A DNA stretch of 10,251 bases, from NCBI GenBank assembly GCA_002363635.1, contig DEWM01000002.1, positions 1 through 10,251 on the forward strand, in the 5' to 3' direction. Both the position numbers and the translations under genes were made by a program. The stretch comes from Caryophanales bacterium UBA3210. GTDB taxonomy: Bacteria; Bacillota_I; Bacilli_A; RFN20; CAG-449. Positions 1-6,315 of the stretch are shown one piece after another; position 1 is the stretch's first letter; the number at the start of each line of letters is the position of its first letter. The notes under the pieces were generated by a model. It worked only from the letters and a program-made list of their open reading frames with translations. It did no database searches and was not told where the DNA came from.

Positions 1-1458
1 TCTAACTGCAGCATCAGGTCTAACGCTGAAACCATAAATTAAAGCATTTGAAGCACTTGCAAGGATAACGTCAGATAAAGTAATTGCACCAGGTGCAGAT
101 CTAATAATATTAATCTTAACGCCTTCAACATCAATCTTTTCAAGTGATGCCTTAACTGCTTCAACTGAACCTTGAACATCAGCTTTTAAGATAATGTTAA
201 TGCTCTTGAGTTCGCCTTCTTTAATCTTATTAGCAAGATCATCAAGAGACATAGCAGCAGTCTTGCTGAATTCTTTTTGTTTAACTGCTAATTGACGTTT
301 TGTTGCAACGTCTTTTGCAACTTGTTCTTCAGCGAATGTCATGAAGTGATCACCTGCTTGAGGGACATCTTCAATACCTGTAACAACAACTGGAGTTGAT
401 GGACCTGCTGATTTTAATTCTTGCTTATATTCATTAGTCATCTTTCTAACACGGCAGAAGTAGTTACCAATGACTACGAAGTCACCCTGTTTTAAAGTAC
501 CATTTTGAATAAGTAATGTAGCTTTTGGACCTTCAGCTTTATCAAGCTGAGCTTCAACAACTGCACCAACAGCATATCTCTTAGGGTTTGCTTTTAATTC
601 TTTTAATTCTGCAACTGCAAGTACTGTTTCGAGTAAATCATCGATACCAATATTCTTCTTAGCAGAAATTTGTTTGAAGATGACGTCTCCGCCATATTCT
701 TCTGGAATGACACCTTCTGCCATTAATTCTTCAGTAACCTTCTGAACGTTAGCAGTTGGTTTATCAATTTTGTTAATTGCAATAATTAAAGTTACACCTG
801 CAGCACGTGCGTGGTCGATAGCTTCTTTAGTTTGAGGCATAACACCATCATCTGCAGCAACAACAATAATTGCAATATCTGTTAATTGAGCACCTCTAGC
901 TCTCATAGCAGTAAATGCTTCGTGACCAGGAGTATCTAAGAAAGTAATCTTCTTTCCTTTAACTTCTTTTTGGTAAGCACCAATTGCTTGAGTAATTGCG
1001 CCAGCTTCGCCAGCAGCAACATTTGAGTTACGAATTGTATCAATTAATGTAGTTTTACCATGGTCAACGTGACCCATGACAACGACTACTGGAGGTCTTT
1101 CTTCAAGATCTGCAGGATCATCAATGATTTCAATTTCTTCGAAGTTTTCAGCATCGACAATCTTTTCTTTCTTAAAGTCATAACCGTAGTTTAAACATAA
1201 TTCACCGATAGTTTCATCATCGAGAGTTGAGTTTAATGTAACCATCATCTTCTTATTGAGGAATAAGTATTTGATGATATCAGATGCAGTTTGACCTAAC
1301 TGTTTTGCAAGTTCGGTGACTGTAATTTCACCTGTGTAAGTGAAGACTCCACCGTTTACCTTATTTTCAGGCTGTTTAGACTTATGATTAGGATCAAACT
1401 TTGGAGCGTTTGAAAGACGGGAGTTATTGCCTTTTTTATTTTTTAAGTTTTTTGCCAT
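1..1458 (-). CDS. infB: Translation initiation factor IF-2, 5' part (3' end outside window)
   Basis: IF-2 is the GTPase that brings initiator tRNA to the 30S subunit and promotes subunit joining. Exactly 486 codons are visible and the frame is still open at base 1. An IF2_N-type segment lies at about residues 38-95. The G domain shows GHVDHGKT (129-136), DTPGHE (175-180), NKID (229-232) and SAK (265-267). The beta-barrel domain and the start of domain III follow, including an RPDA motif near the cut. The G domain begins near residue 122, so the long N-terminal extension of many IF-2 proteins is absent, as in other short Bacillota and mollicute forms. Roughly 130 or more C-terminal residues, including the fMet-tRNA-binding domain, are missing. 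The start at 1458 sits 9 nt after AAGGAGG (1474-1468). An in-frame ATG at 1467 touches the Shine-Dalgarno directly and is less likely. The gene overlaps ylxQ by 23 bases, so translational coupling is likely. Confidence 0.97.
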   Translation of the reverse strand, partial: MAKNLKNKKGNNSRLSNAPKFDPNHKSKQPENKVNGGVFTYTGEITVTELAKQLGQTASDIIKYLFLNKKMMVTLNSTLDDETIGELCLNYGYDFKKEKIVDAENFEEIEIIDDPADLEERPPVVVVMGHVDHGKTTLIDTIRNSNVAAGEAGAITQAIGAYQKEVKGKKITFLDTPGHEAFTAMRARGAQLTDIAIIVVAADDGVMPQTKEAIDHARAAGVTLIIAINKIDKPTANVQKVTEELMAEGVIPEEYGGDVIFKQISAKKNIGIDDLLETVLAVAELKELKANPKRYAVGAVVEAQLDKAEGPKATLLIQNGTLKQGDFVVIGNYFCRVRKMTNEYKQELKSAGPSTPVVVTGIEDVPQAGDHFMTFAEEQVAKDVATKRQLAVKQKEFSKTAAMSLDDLANKIKEGELKSINIILKADVQGSVEAVKASLEKIDVEGVKINIIRSAPGAITLSDVILASASNALIYGFSVRPDAAVR

Positions 1459-1753
1459 TATTCTCATCCTCCTTTATTTCTTTGACAATTGCTTGGGCCA
1501 TATGACTATCAGTAAAACCAAATGCTGATATTTCACTTTTTCCTAAAAGCGACCCAAGTTCTTCTTTAGAACATACTTCTAGGAATTTAATATTTAGATA
1601 CGACAATTTATCTTCATACATTTTTTTTGATCGAGGTGAAGCATCCTTAGCAATAAGTACTAACTTTGCTTTCTTGTTAATGCAACTCACTCCAAGAAGA
1701 TATTTTCTTGACGCTAAAGAGAATCTAATGAATGTTTTAATTTTTTCTTGCAT
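1436..1753 (-). CDS. ylxQ: L7Ae-family RNA-binding protein YlxQ
   Basis: A 105-residue small basic protein of the ribosomal L7Ae/L30e family. In other Bacillota, YlxQ is encoded between rnpM and infB and is considered a K-turn RNA binder whose physiological target is uncertain. Visible family features are the leucine/arginine-rich N-terminal helix, a KAKLVLIAKDAS core (about residues 28-39) and an ELGSLLGKSEI segment (about 65-75) resembling the ELG-x-x-GK signature. The C-terminus is Lys/Glu-rich. The length is typical. It overlaps rnpM by 17 bases and infB by 23, and only a weak AAAGAAG precedes its ATG, so translation probably depends on ribosomes arriving from rnpM. The fold assignment is confident; the RNA target cannot be seen from sequence. 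Confidence 0.9.
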   Translation of the reverse strand: MQEKIKTFIRFSLASRKYLLGVSCINKKAKLVLIAKDASPRSKKMYEDKLSYLNIKFLEVCSKEELGSLLGKSEISAFGFTDSHMAQAIVKEIKEDENNGKKLKK

Positions 1754-2003
1754 TAGCTTCTTTAATCATCGCTTCAAATACCTGTTCAGGAATTTCAGCT
1801 TCTAATGCTTTCTCTAAAACTTTTTTCTGTTTAGCAAGATTAATTGCATCGACATCACACTTAATGTATGCACCGTGACCATTTGCTCTAGATGAGTAAT
1901 CAAAAATTACATTACCTTCAGGTGTTTTAACAACACGGAGTAATTCTGCTTTTGGGCAAAGTTCTCCGGTTGCTAAACATTTTCTCATTGGAATTTTTTT
2001 CAT
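1737..2003 (-). CDS. rnpM: RNase P modulator RnpM (YlxR, DUF448)
   Basis: An 88-residue YlxR-family protein. In Bacillus subtilis this protein was renamed RnpM because it binds the RNase P RNA and modulates its activity. Typical features are the N-terminal MRKCLATGE and ELLRVVKTPEG segments and a GHGAYIKCD motif at residues 42-50. These match the family pattern (RTC/RKC near the start, LLRVV, GRGAY). The usually conserved Arg of GRGAY is His43 here, read directly as CAC, which may be a lineage variant. The gene starts 8 bases after the nusA stop with only a weak purine stretch upstream, so it is probably translated by coupling. The length is normal for the family. Confidence 0.93.
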   Translation of the reverse strand: MKKIPMRKCLATGELCPKAELLRVVKTPEGNVIFDYSSRANGHGAYIKCDVDAINLAKQKKVLEKALEAEIPEQVFEAMIKEANARKN

Positions 2004-2011
2004 TTTAACGA

Positions 2012-3697
2012 CTAGTTCTCATCATAATATGAATCGTATTCGGAATAATCGATATCGTCATCATATTTGTTATCGTCGTAATCTTCTTCTGCTTCAATTT
2101 CTTCGAGTTCTTCATCAGAATAAATTGGCATTGTATTTTCTGCTGGTTTAACAACAGGTTTCTTTTCTTCTGGTTTTTCTTCAGCAGGTTTTTCTTCTGC
2201 TTTCTTGTAAGATTTCTTAGCTGGTTGAGAAGCTTTCTTCTTTTCTTGTTCAATTTGTTTTTCAAGTTCTGCTAAAGAAACAACTGGTTTAGAAGGTTCT
2301 TTGATTTCAACTTTAATATCTTCAAATTTTTCTTCTGCAACTGGTTCTTCAGTAGCAACTTCTTCAACTGGTTCGCTAGCTTCTTCTGGAAGAGGTGCAG
2401 CAGCATTAACTTCTGCTTCTACTTCATAATCATATTCTTCTTCATCAACACGTTCTGCTGCTTGAGCTTCATGAACTGCTTTAAGATCTTCATATAATTT
2501 GAGGTTTTCTTCTTGTTCTTTTCTTGATTGTTCAAGTAAGTATTCTCTTCTCTTAGCGTTGATTAATTCTTCATCAATTGGCTTCATTTCTGCTACTGTC
2601 ATATATTCTAAACCTTGAGCAGCAGCTTGTTCTGAATCGATAACATTAATCTTCCAGCCAGTTAATTTAGATGCTAAGAAAACGTTAATACCACGTTTAC
2701 CAATTGCAACTCTTAAATTTTCTTTATCTACAACTGCTGTAGCTTCTTTGTGTTCTGGTTCTTGACCATCTTCACATTTTGGTAATGCTACACCGAGAAC
2801 TTCACCTGGTTTTAATGCTTCTGCAATGTATAAGCCTGGGAATTCATGATATTCGATAACATCAATCTTTTCTTTACCTAATTGACCTGTAACTTTAGAA
2901 ATCTTTGTTCCTCCAGGGCCAATACATGAACCAACTGGATCAACGTTAGGATCAACTGAGATAACTGAAACTTTTGTTCTTTCACCTGCATTACGTGATG
3001 CATTCTTAACAACAACTGTTCCATCATAGATTTCGTGAATTTCTTCTTCCATTAATCTAACAACGAATTCAGGGTTAGAACGTGTAATCTTTAATGTAGG
3101 TGCACCTTTATCAGATGAGATACCTTGTAAATAAACTTTGATTGTTTGACCTGTTTGGAATTGTTCATCACCAATCATTTGTTTATTGAATAATGTACCT
3201 GTTGCTTTGTTATTGAAGTTAACGATTGTGAATTGTGGTTCAACTTTTTCAACTTCACCAACAAGGATTTCATCTTTTTTATCTTCGTATTGAGCTTGCA
3301 TTAATGCTCTTTCAGCTTCTTTAATCTTTGAAGCGAATGTTTCACGAACATATTTGATTTCTTTTGGTGTGAATTCGTTTAAGTCTTGTTTTAATCTTAA
3401 CTGATCACCAACTTTAAGACCTTTGCCTTCTTCATAATCTTCAAGTTCATCAACAGGAACCATTGTATTATCATTAAAATCTTCTGCTGAATCATCTGCG
3501 ACTACATCTTTAAGAATGAATACTTCGATGTCACCTTTGACTAAATCAAGGTTTACTTCTACCATTGTGTCTTTGTATTCACCAGTCTTGAATGGTGCTG
3601 CAAATGATGCCTTTAAAGCTTCAATTGTAGTTTCTCTTGCAATACCTTTTGCTTCTAGGTCATCAATAGCGCCTAGTAACTGTTTAAAATCTACCAT
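2012..3697 (-). CDS. nusA: Transcription termination/antitermination factor NusA with long acidic tail
   Basis: NusA binds RNA polymerase and nascent RNA, and controls pausing and intrinsic termination. This 561-residue protein has, in order, the N-terminal RNA polymerase-binding domain (about 1-125), S1 (about 140-205), KH1 (about 230-290, with DPVGSCIGPGG at 253-263) and KH2 (about 310-370, with IGKRG at 332-336 and LTGWKINV at 345-352). The core ends near residue 375, where many Bacillota NusA proteins stop. About 185 extra residues follow. These comprise a charged helix (about 375-415), a low-complexity Glu/Pro/Lys/Ala region containing a helical-looking SLAELEKQIEQEKKK (474-488), and a Tyr/Asp/Glu-rich end (about 522-561) with MPIYSDEELEEIE. 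E. coli-type acidic repeats with helix-hairpin-helix motifs are not apparent. The start follows TAGGAGG, whose first three bases are also the rimP stop codon. Confidence 0.97.
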   Translation of the reverse strand: MVDFKQLLGAIDDLEAKGIARETTIEALKASFAAPFKTGEYKDTMVEVNLDLVKGDIEVFILKDVVADDSAEDFNDNTMVPVDELEDYEEGKGLKVGDQLRLKQDLNEFTPKEIKYVRETFASKIKEAERALMQAQYEDKKDEILVGEVEKVEPQFTIVNFNNKATGTLFNKQMIGDEQFQTGQTIKVYLQGISSDKGAPTLKITRSNPEFVVRLMEEEIHEIYDGTVVVKNASRNAGERTKVSVISVDPNVDPVGSCIGPGGTKISKVTGQLGKEKIDVIEYHEFPGLYIAEALKPGEVLGVALPKCEDGQEPEHKEATAVVDKENLRVAIGKRGINVFLASKLTGWKINVIDSEQAAAQGLEYMTVAEMKPIDEELINAKRREYLLEQSRKEQEENLKLYEDLKAVHEAQAAERVDEEEYDYEVEAEVNAAAPLPEEASEPVEEVATEEPVAEEKFEDIKVEIKEPSKPVVSLAELEKQIEQEKKKASQPAKKSYKKAEEKPAEEKPEEKKPVVKPAENTMPIYSDEELEEIEAEEDYDDNKYDDDIDYSEYDSYYDEN

Positions 3698-3706
3698 GTT
3701 TACCTC

Positions 3707-4180
3707 CTAAAATTTAACAGCTAGATTTGCTTTAGTAATATTTGATACAGGGATTTCAACCTTCTTAGTTCTTGTCTTTACCCTGTACTGAAGAGTAATG
3801 GATGATTCATTAGCATCAATTAAATCTCCAGTGTAATCGTTCAAACCATCAATTGGATTTCTTAGTTTTACGAAGATGTATTTACCAACGTATTTAGGGA
3901 AAGTTGAGAAATCAGTGATTGGCTTTTCCGCTCCAGAAGTTGAAACGTCGAGAACGTAGTTTTCACTTATTAAATCAATTTCATCTAACTTAGCAGAAAT
4001 TAAATCAGAAACCCTTACTACATCATCTAAGTTAGCGATGTCATCTTCTTTTTCGATGTAAACGACAAGATAATTTTCTCTACCTCTTCTTTCGAAATCA
4101 AAGCGATCAAGTAATAGGCCAGATTCTTTAACTACTGGTTCAATGTAAGATCTAACTTTTTGCAATAACTCTTTATCCAT
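3707..4180 (-). CDS. rimP: Ribosome maturation factor RimP
   Basis: RimP (YlxS/YhbC) is a cytoplasmic factor needed for efficient 30S subunit maturation. The 157-residue length is normal. The N-terminal alpha/beta domain spans about residues 1-85, including an IEPVVKESGLLLDRFDFERRG-like strand-helix start, YLVVYIEKEDD and SENYVLDVSTSGAEKPI. The C-terminal SH3-like barrel spans about 90-157, including YVGKYIFVKLRN, YTGDLIDANESSITLQY and a KKVEIPVSNITKANL end. The first-gene position in front of nusA is the standard operon order. The Shine-Dalgarno AAGGAGG (4190-4184) lies only 3 nt before the ATG, an unusually short spacing, and directly follows the U-run of a terminator-like hairpin. Regulation of the whole operon through this leader is therefore plausible. 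Confidence 0.95.
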   Translation of the reverse strand: MDKELLQKVRSYIEPVVKESGLLLDRFDFERRGRENYLVVYIEKEDDIANLDDVVRVSDLISAKLDEIDLISENYVLDVSTSGAEKPITDFSTFPKYVGKYIFVKLRNPIDGLNDYTGDLIDANESSITLQYRVKTRTKKVEIPVSNITKANLAVKF

Positions 4181-4190
4181 ATGCCTCCTT

Positions 4191-4220
4191 CAAAAAGAAA
4201 AGTGAACCGATGGCTCACTT
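4191..4220 (-). terminator. Terminator-like hairpin in the rimP-nusA leader (putative attenuator)
   Basis: Read on the minus strand, arms AAGTGAGCC and GGTTCACTT form a 9-bp stem (4220-4200) around a 3-nt loop, followed at once by TTCTTTTTG. Including the end of the stem, this gives a U-tract broken by one C. One pair is a G-U wobble that would be an A-C mismatch in plus-strand RNA, which fits a minus-strand function. The element lies between the promoter and the rimP Shine-Dalgarno. Autoregulation of nusA by NusA-dependent attenuation in the operon leader has been reported in B. subtilis; equivalence here is inference. An alternative 6-bp pairing, 4235-4230 (CTCATT) with 4219-4214 (AGTGAG), would disrupt the stem and could act as an antiterminator. 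Confidence 0.7.
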
Positions 4221-4240
4221 CGATAAATCAATGAGTTTTA

Positions 4241-4260
4241 TATTAAACATAAGTTTAATA
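4241..4260 (-). repeat. Perfect inverted repeat at the 5' end of the rimP leader
   Basis: TATTAAAC and GTTTAATA are perfect 8-bp complementary arms around a 4-nt centre. The dyad begins about one base after the predicted rimP transcription start. It could be a 5'-end RNA hairpin that stabilises the leader, or a DNA operator overlapping the start site. The arms are AT-rich, so chance occurrence in an AT-rich intergenic region is not excluded. Confidence 0.5.
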
Positions 4261-4267
4261 CACCATC

Positions 4268-4296
4268 AAGATAACATTATTTTGCCACTTTGACAA
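4268..4296 (-). promoter_or_regulatory. Sigma-A-type promoter of the rimP-nusA-rnpM-ylxQ-infB operon
   Basis: On the minus strand there is a -35 box TTGTCA (4296-4291), a 17-bp spacer and a -10 box TATCTT (4273-4268). The -10 is preceded by TGT, giving an extended -10. The expected start is near G4261, leaving a leader of about 80 nt that contains both hairpins described here. Spacing and both boxes are close to consensus, so this is the best promoter in the intergenic region. Confidence 0.72.
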
Positions 4297-4321
4297 TATA
4301 ATTTGGTTAAAATAATTATCT

Positions 4322-4353
4322 TTGATGTTAATATTAAGAAAAAATCCTATAAT
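4322..4353 (+). promoter_or_regulatory. Probable promoter of the carboxylesterase gene
   Basis: A perfect TATAAT -10 box lies at 4348-4353, giving a start near 4360 and an untranslated leader of about 45 nt. The -35 is poor: the best candidate TTGATG (4322-4327) is 20 bp upstream, and nothing better sits at 16-18 bp. An A-rich stretch precedes the -10. The weak -35 suggests either low basal activity or dependence on an activator. The gene's ribosome binding site is GAGGT at 4393-4397, 7 nt before the ATG. Confidence 0.5.
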
Positions 4354-4361
4354 TAAAGTAA

Positions 4362-4379
4362 CAAATATATCTATATTTG
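4362..4379. promoter_or_regulatory. 18-bp dyad, candidate operator of the carboxylesterase gene
   Basis: CAAATATA and TATATTTG are perfect 8-bp inverted arms around a 2-bp centre. The dyad begins roughly 9 bp after the TATAAT box, so it would cover about +2 to +19 of the transcript. A 2-bp centre is too tight for an RNA hairpin with full arms but suits a dimeric helix-turn-helix repressor. No regulator gene is adjacent, so the regulator is unknown. The low-complexity AT content lowers confidence. Confidence 0.45.
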
Positions 4380-4404
4380 GTTAAGTTTTATTGAGGTATC
4401 ACTT

Positions 4405-6315
4405 ATGGCAAATTACGAAGATAACAAAATTGTCGATTACGAATCAAATACTTCTCTATACAAGATGGATGAAAAAAAAGATAAGAAACACATAGTAAAA
4501 GAAGTTTTATTTTGGGTCTTCTTCCCTATAGTATTCTTACTATTAAGTGCGATTCTTATTTTCTACATGGATTTAACAGATGGTCCACTCATCTTCTTCA
4601 TTTTAATGTTACTACTCTTAGTAACGCTTGCAGTACTTCGTATCATCTTTAGAAAAAAGAAATGGTATATCGGGGTTGCCACTTGGATAGGATTTATTGT
4701 ATTAAGCACTTTAATTCTAGATTTTTCTAAACCAGGTCTAGAATATAGACCTGCAGTATTAAATGCAAGTCCAGAAAAGACCGAAGTACTCTCTTTAAAA
4801 GATGGTAAAGTTCAAGGCGTTTATAACGAAGATAAATCAGTAATGGTATATGCTGGTATTCCATACGCTAAAGCACCTATTGGTGACTTAAGATGGAAAG
4901 AGCCTCAAGATGTAGAGCCTTGGAATGATGTACTAGATTGTTCATATTTTAGAGCCAAATCAATGCAAAAAACATATGATTCAGTTACTAATAATTTAGT
5001 AGATATATACGCTCAAAAATCATGGCATCCAAATTATTTAGAGCAAAAGATTGAAATCTCATCTGAAGATTCTCTCTACGTCAATATTTGGAAACCTAAT
5101 ACAACTGAAACTAATTTACCTGTTCTTGTTTATATCCACGGAGGTTCATTAACTACCGGCTCTCCTTCATTTTATGCATATAATGGAGAAAATATGGCCA
5201 AAAACGGCATTATTCAAGTTAATATTTCTTATCGTCTTGGAGTATTTGGTTATCTAGCATTAGAAGAACTTCAAAATGAATCTCCTAACCATACTACTGG
5301 AAACTATGGATTACTCGATCAAATCAAAGCTCTTGAATGGATAAATGAAAATATCGAATCCTTTGGAGGAAATAAAAACAATATCACTATTGCAGGTGAA
5401 TCTGCAGGTTCTTCTTCAGTAAGCGCAATATGTGCTTCTCCACTTGCAAAAGGTTTATTCCAAAAAGCTATTGGAGAATCTTCTTCAGTAGTTCTTACTA
5501 CTCCTCCACATACATTTAGAACATTAGAAAGTGCTAAAGCAGTAGGAAGATCCGTCTTAACTGAATTTAATTGTAAAAATGTCAGTGAATTACGTAAGAT
5601 TTCCGCGGACGAATTAGTTAATACAAAATCCACTAACTCTTCAATGACAGTTGATGGTTATGCTCTTCCTAAAACACCATATCAACTCTATTTAGATGGA
5701 GAAGCAAGTGATGTCCCATTATTAAATGGTTTTAACTCAATGGAAGCAGATGCATTCACTGTTCCAACATATTTATCTTCTGGTCAACCAAATGTTTCTA
5801 ACTCTAAAGCTAGATTAATTACAGTATTTAATGATGAAGATATCGTTAATAAAATGATGGCAACTCAGTCTTGGAATAACGACGAAGAAGCATTTAGATC
5901 ATTTAACAATATTATTGCAACATACTGGTTTGCTCATCCTCATTATTCTTGGAGTAAAGCAATTAAAGAAAATTATTCTTCACCAGTCTACACATATTAT
6001 TTTGATAAAGAAAATGGATATTATTCAGGCTACCATTCAGGTGAACTTCCATATGTATTTAATACATTAAGTCGTAATAAGAATTTAACTTTCGCATATG
6101 ATGAATCTGATTACAATCTAGCAAAAACTATGAATTCAGCCTGGGCAGCATTCATTAAAACCGGTAACCCTTCAACTTCATCATTAACTTGGGAAGAATG
6201 GGACAAAGACCAAACTAACGTTATGCATTTTGGTAGCACTGTTGAAATGATGAAAGATAAATATTCTGATTTATATAAAATCTTTGAAGAATATTATTCT
6301 AAAGCTTCAGTTTAA
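4405..6315 (+). CDS. Membrane-anchored type-B carboxylesterase (PnbA-like)
   Basis: A 636-residue alpha/beta-hydrolase of the carboxylesterase type B family, predicted to hydrolyse carboxylic esters. Three hydrophobic segments (about 33-55, 61-82 and 88-106) precede the enzyme. The positive-inside rule (DKKH before the first, RKKK between second and third) places the catalytic domain outside the cell. Domain features are IPYAKAPIGDLRW (152-164), EDSLYVNIWKP (221-231), oxyanion-hole HGG (245-247), nucleophile Ser333 in GESAG (331-335), probable acid Glu447 in FNSMEAD, and His544 in HSGELPYVF. The triad is therefore intact. Typical soluble members are about 490-550 residues, so the extra length is the anchor. 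The gene stands alone on the plus strand with its own promoter, and its stop overlaps the comEC stop region by 17 bases. The natural substrate cannot be read from the sequence. Confidence 0.93.
   Translation: MANYEDNKIVDYESNTSLYKMDEKKDKKHIVKEVLFWVFFPIVFLLLSAILIFYMDLTDGPLIFFILMLLLLVTLAVLRIIFRKKKWYIGVATWIGFIVLSTLILDFSKPGLEYRPAVLNASPEKTEVLSLKDGKVQGVYNEDKSVMVYAGIPYAKAPIGDLRWKEPQDVEPWNDVLDCSYFRAKSMQKTYDSVTNNLVDIYAQKSWHPNYLEQKIEISSEDSLYVNIWKPNTTETNLPVLVYIHGGSLTTGSPSFYAYNGENMAKNGIIQVNISYRLGVFGYLALEELQNESPNHTTGNYGLLDQIKALEWINENIESFGGNKNNITIAGESAGSSSVSAICASPLAKGLFQKAIGESSSVVLTTPPHTFRTLESAKAVGRSVLTEFNCKNVSELRKISADELVNTKSTNSSMTVDGYALPKTPYQLYLDGEASDVPLLNGFNSMEADAFTVPTYLSSGQPNVSNSKARLITVFNDEDIVNKMMATQSWNNDEEAFRSFNNIIATYWFAHPHYSWSKAIKENYSSPVYTYYFDKENGYYSGYHSGELPYVFNTLSRNKNLTFAYDESDYNLAKTMNSAWAAFIKTGNPSTSSLTWEEWDKDQTNVMHFGSTVEMMKDKYSDLYKIFEEYYSKASV

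Noticed and set aside
2005..2265. 86-codon minus-strand frame rich in Lys, Asn and Ile
   Set aside because: It is an out-of-frame reading of the low-complexity nusA tail on the same strand; the nusA frame is continuous and explains the sequence.
3516..3710. 64-codon plus-strand frame
   Set aside because: It lies antisense to the conserved nusA N-terminal domain, matches no family I recognise and contains the reverse of the nusA Shine-Dalgarno.
5319..5633. 104-codon minus-strand frame inside the esterase gene
   Set aside because: It is a mirror frame of the conserved catalytic-serine region and has no family-like features.
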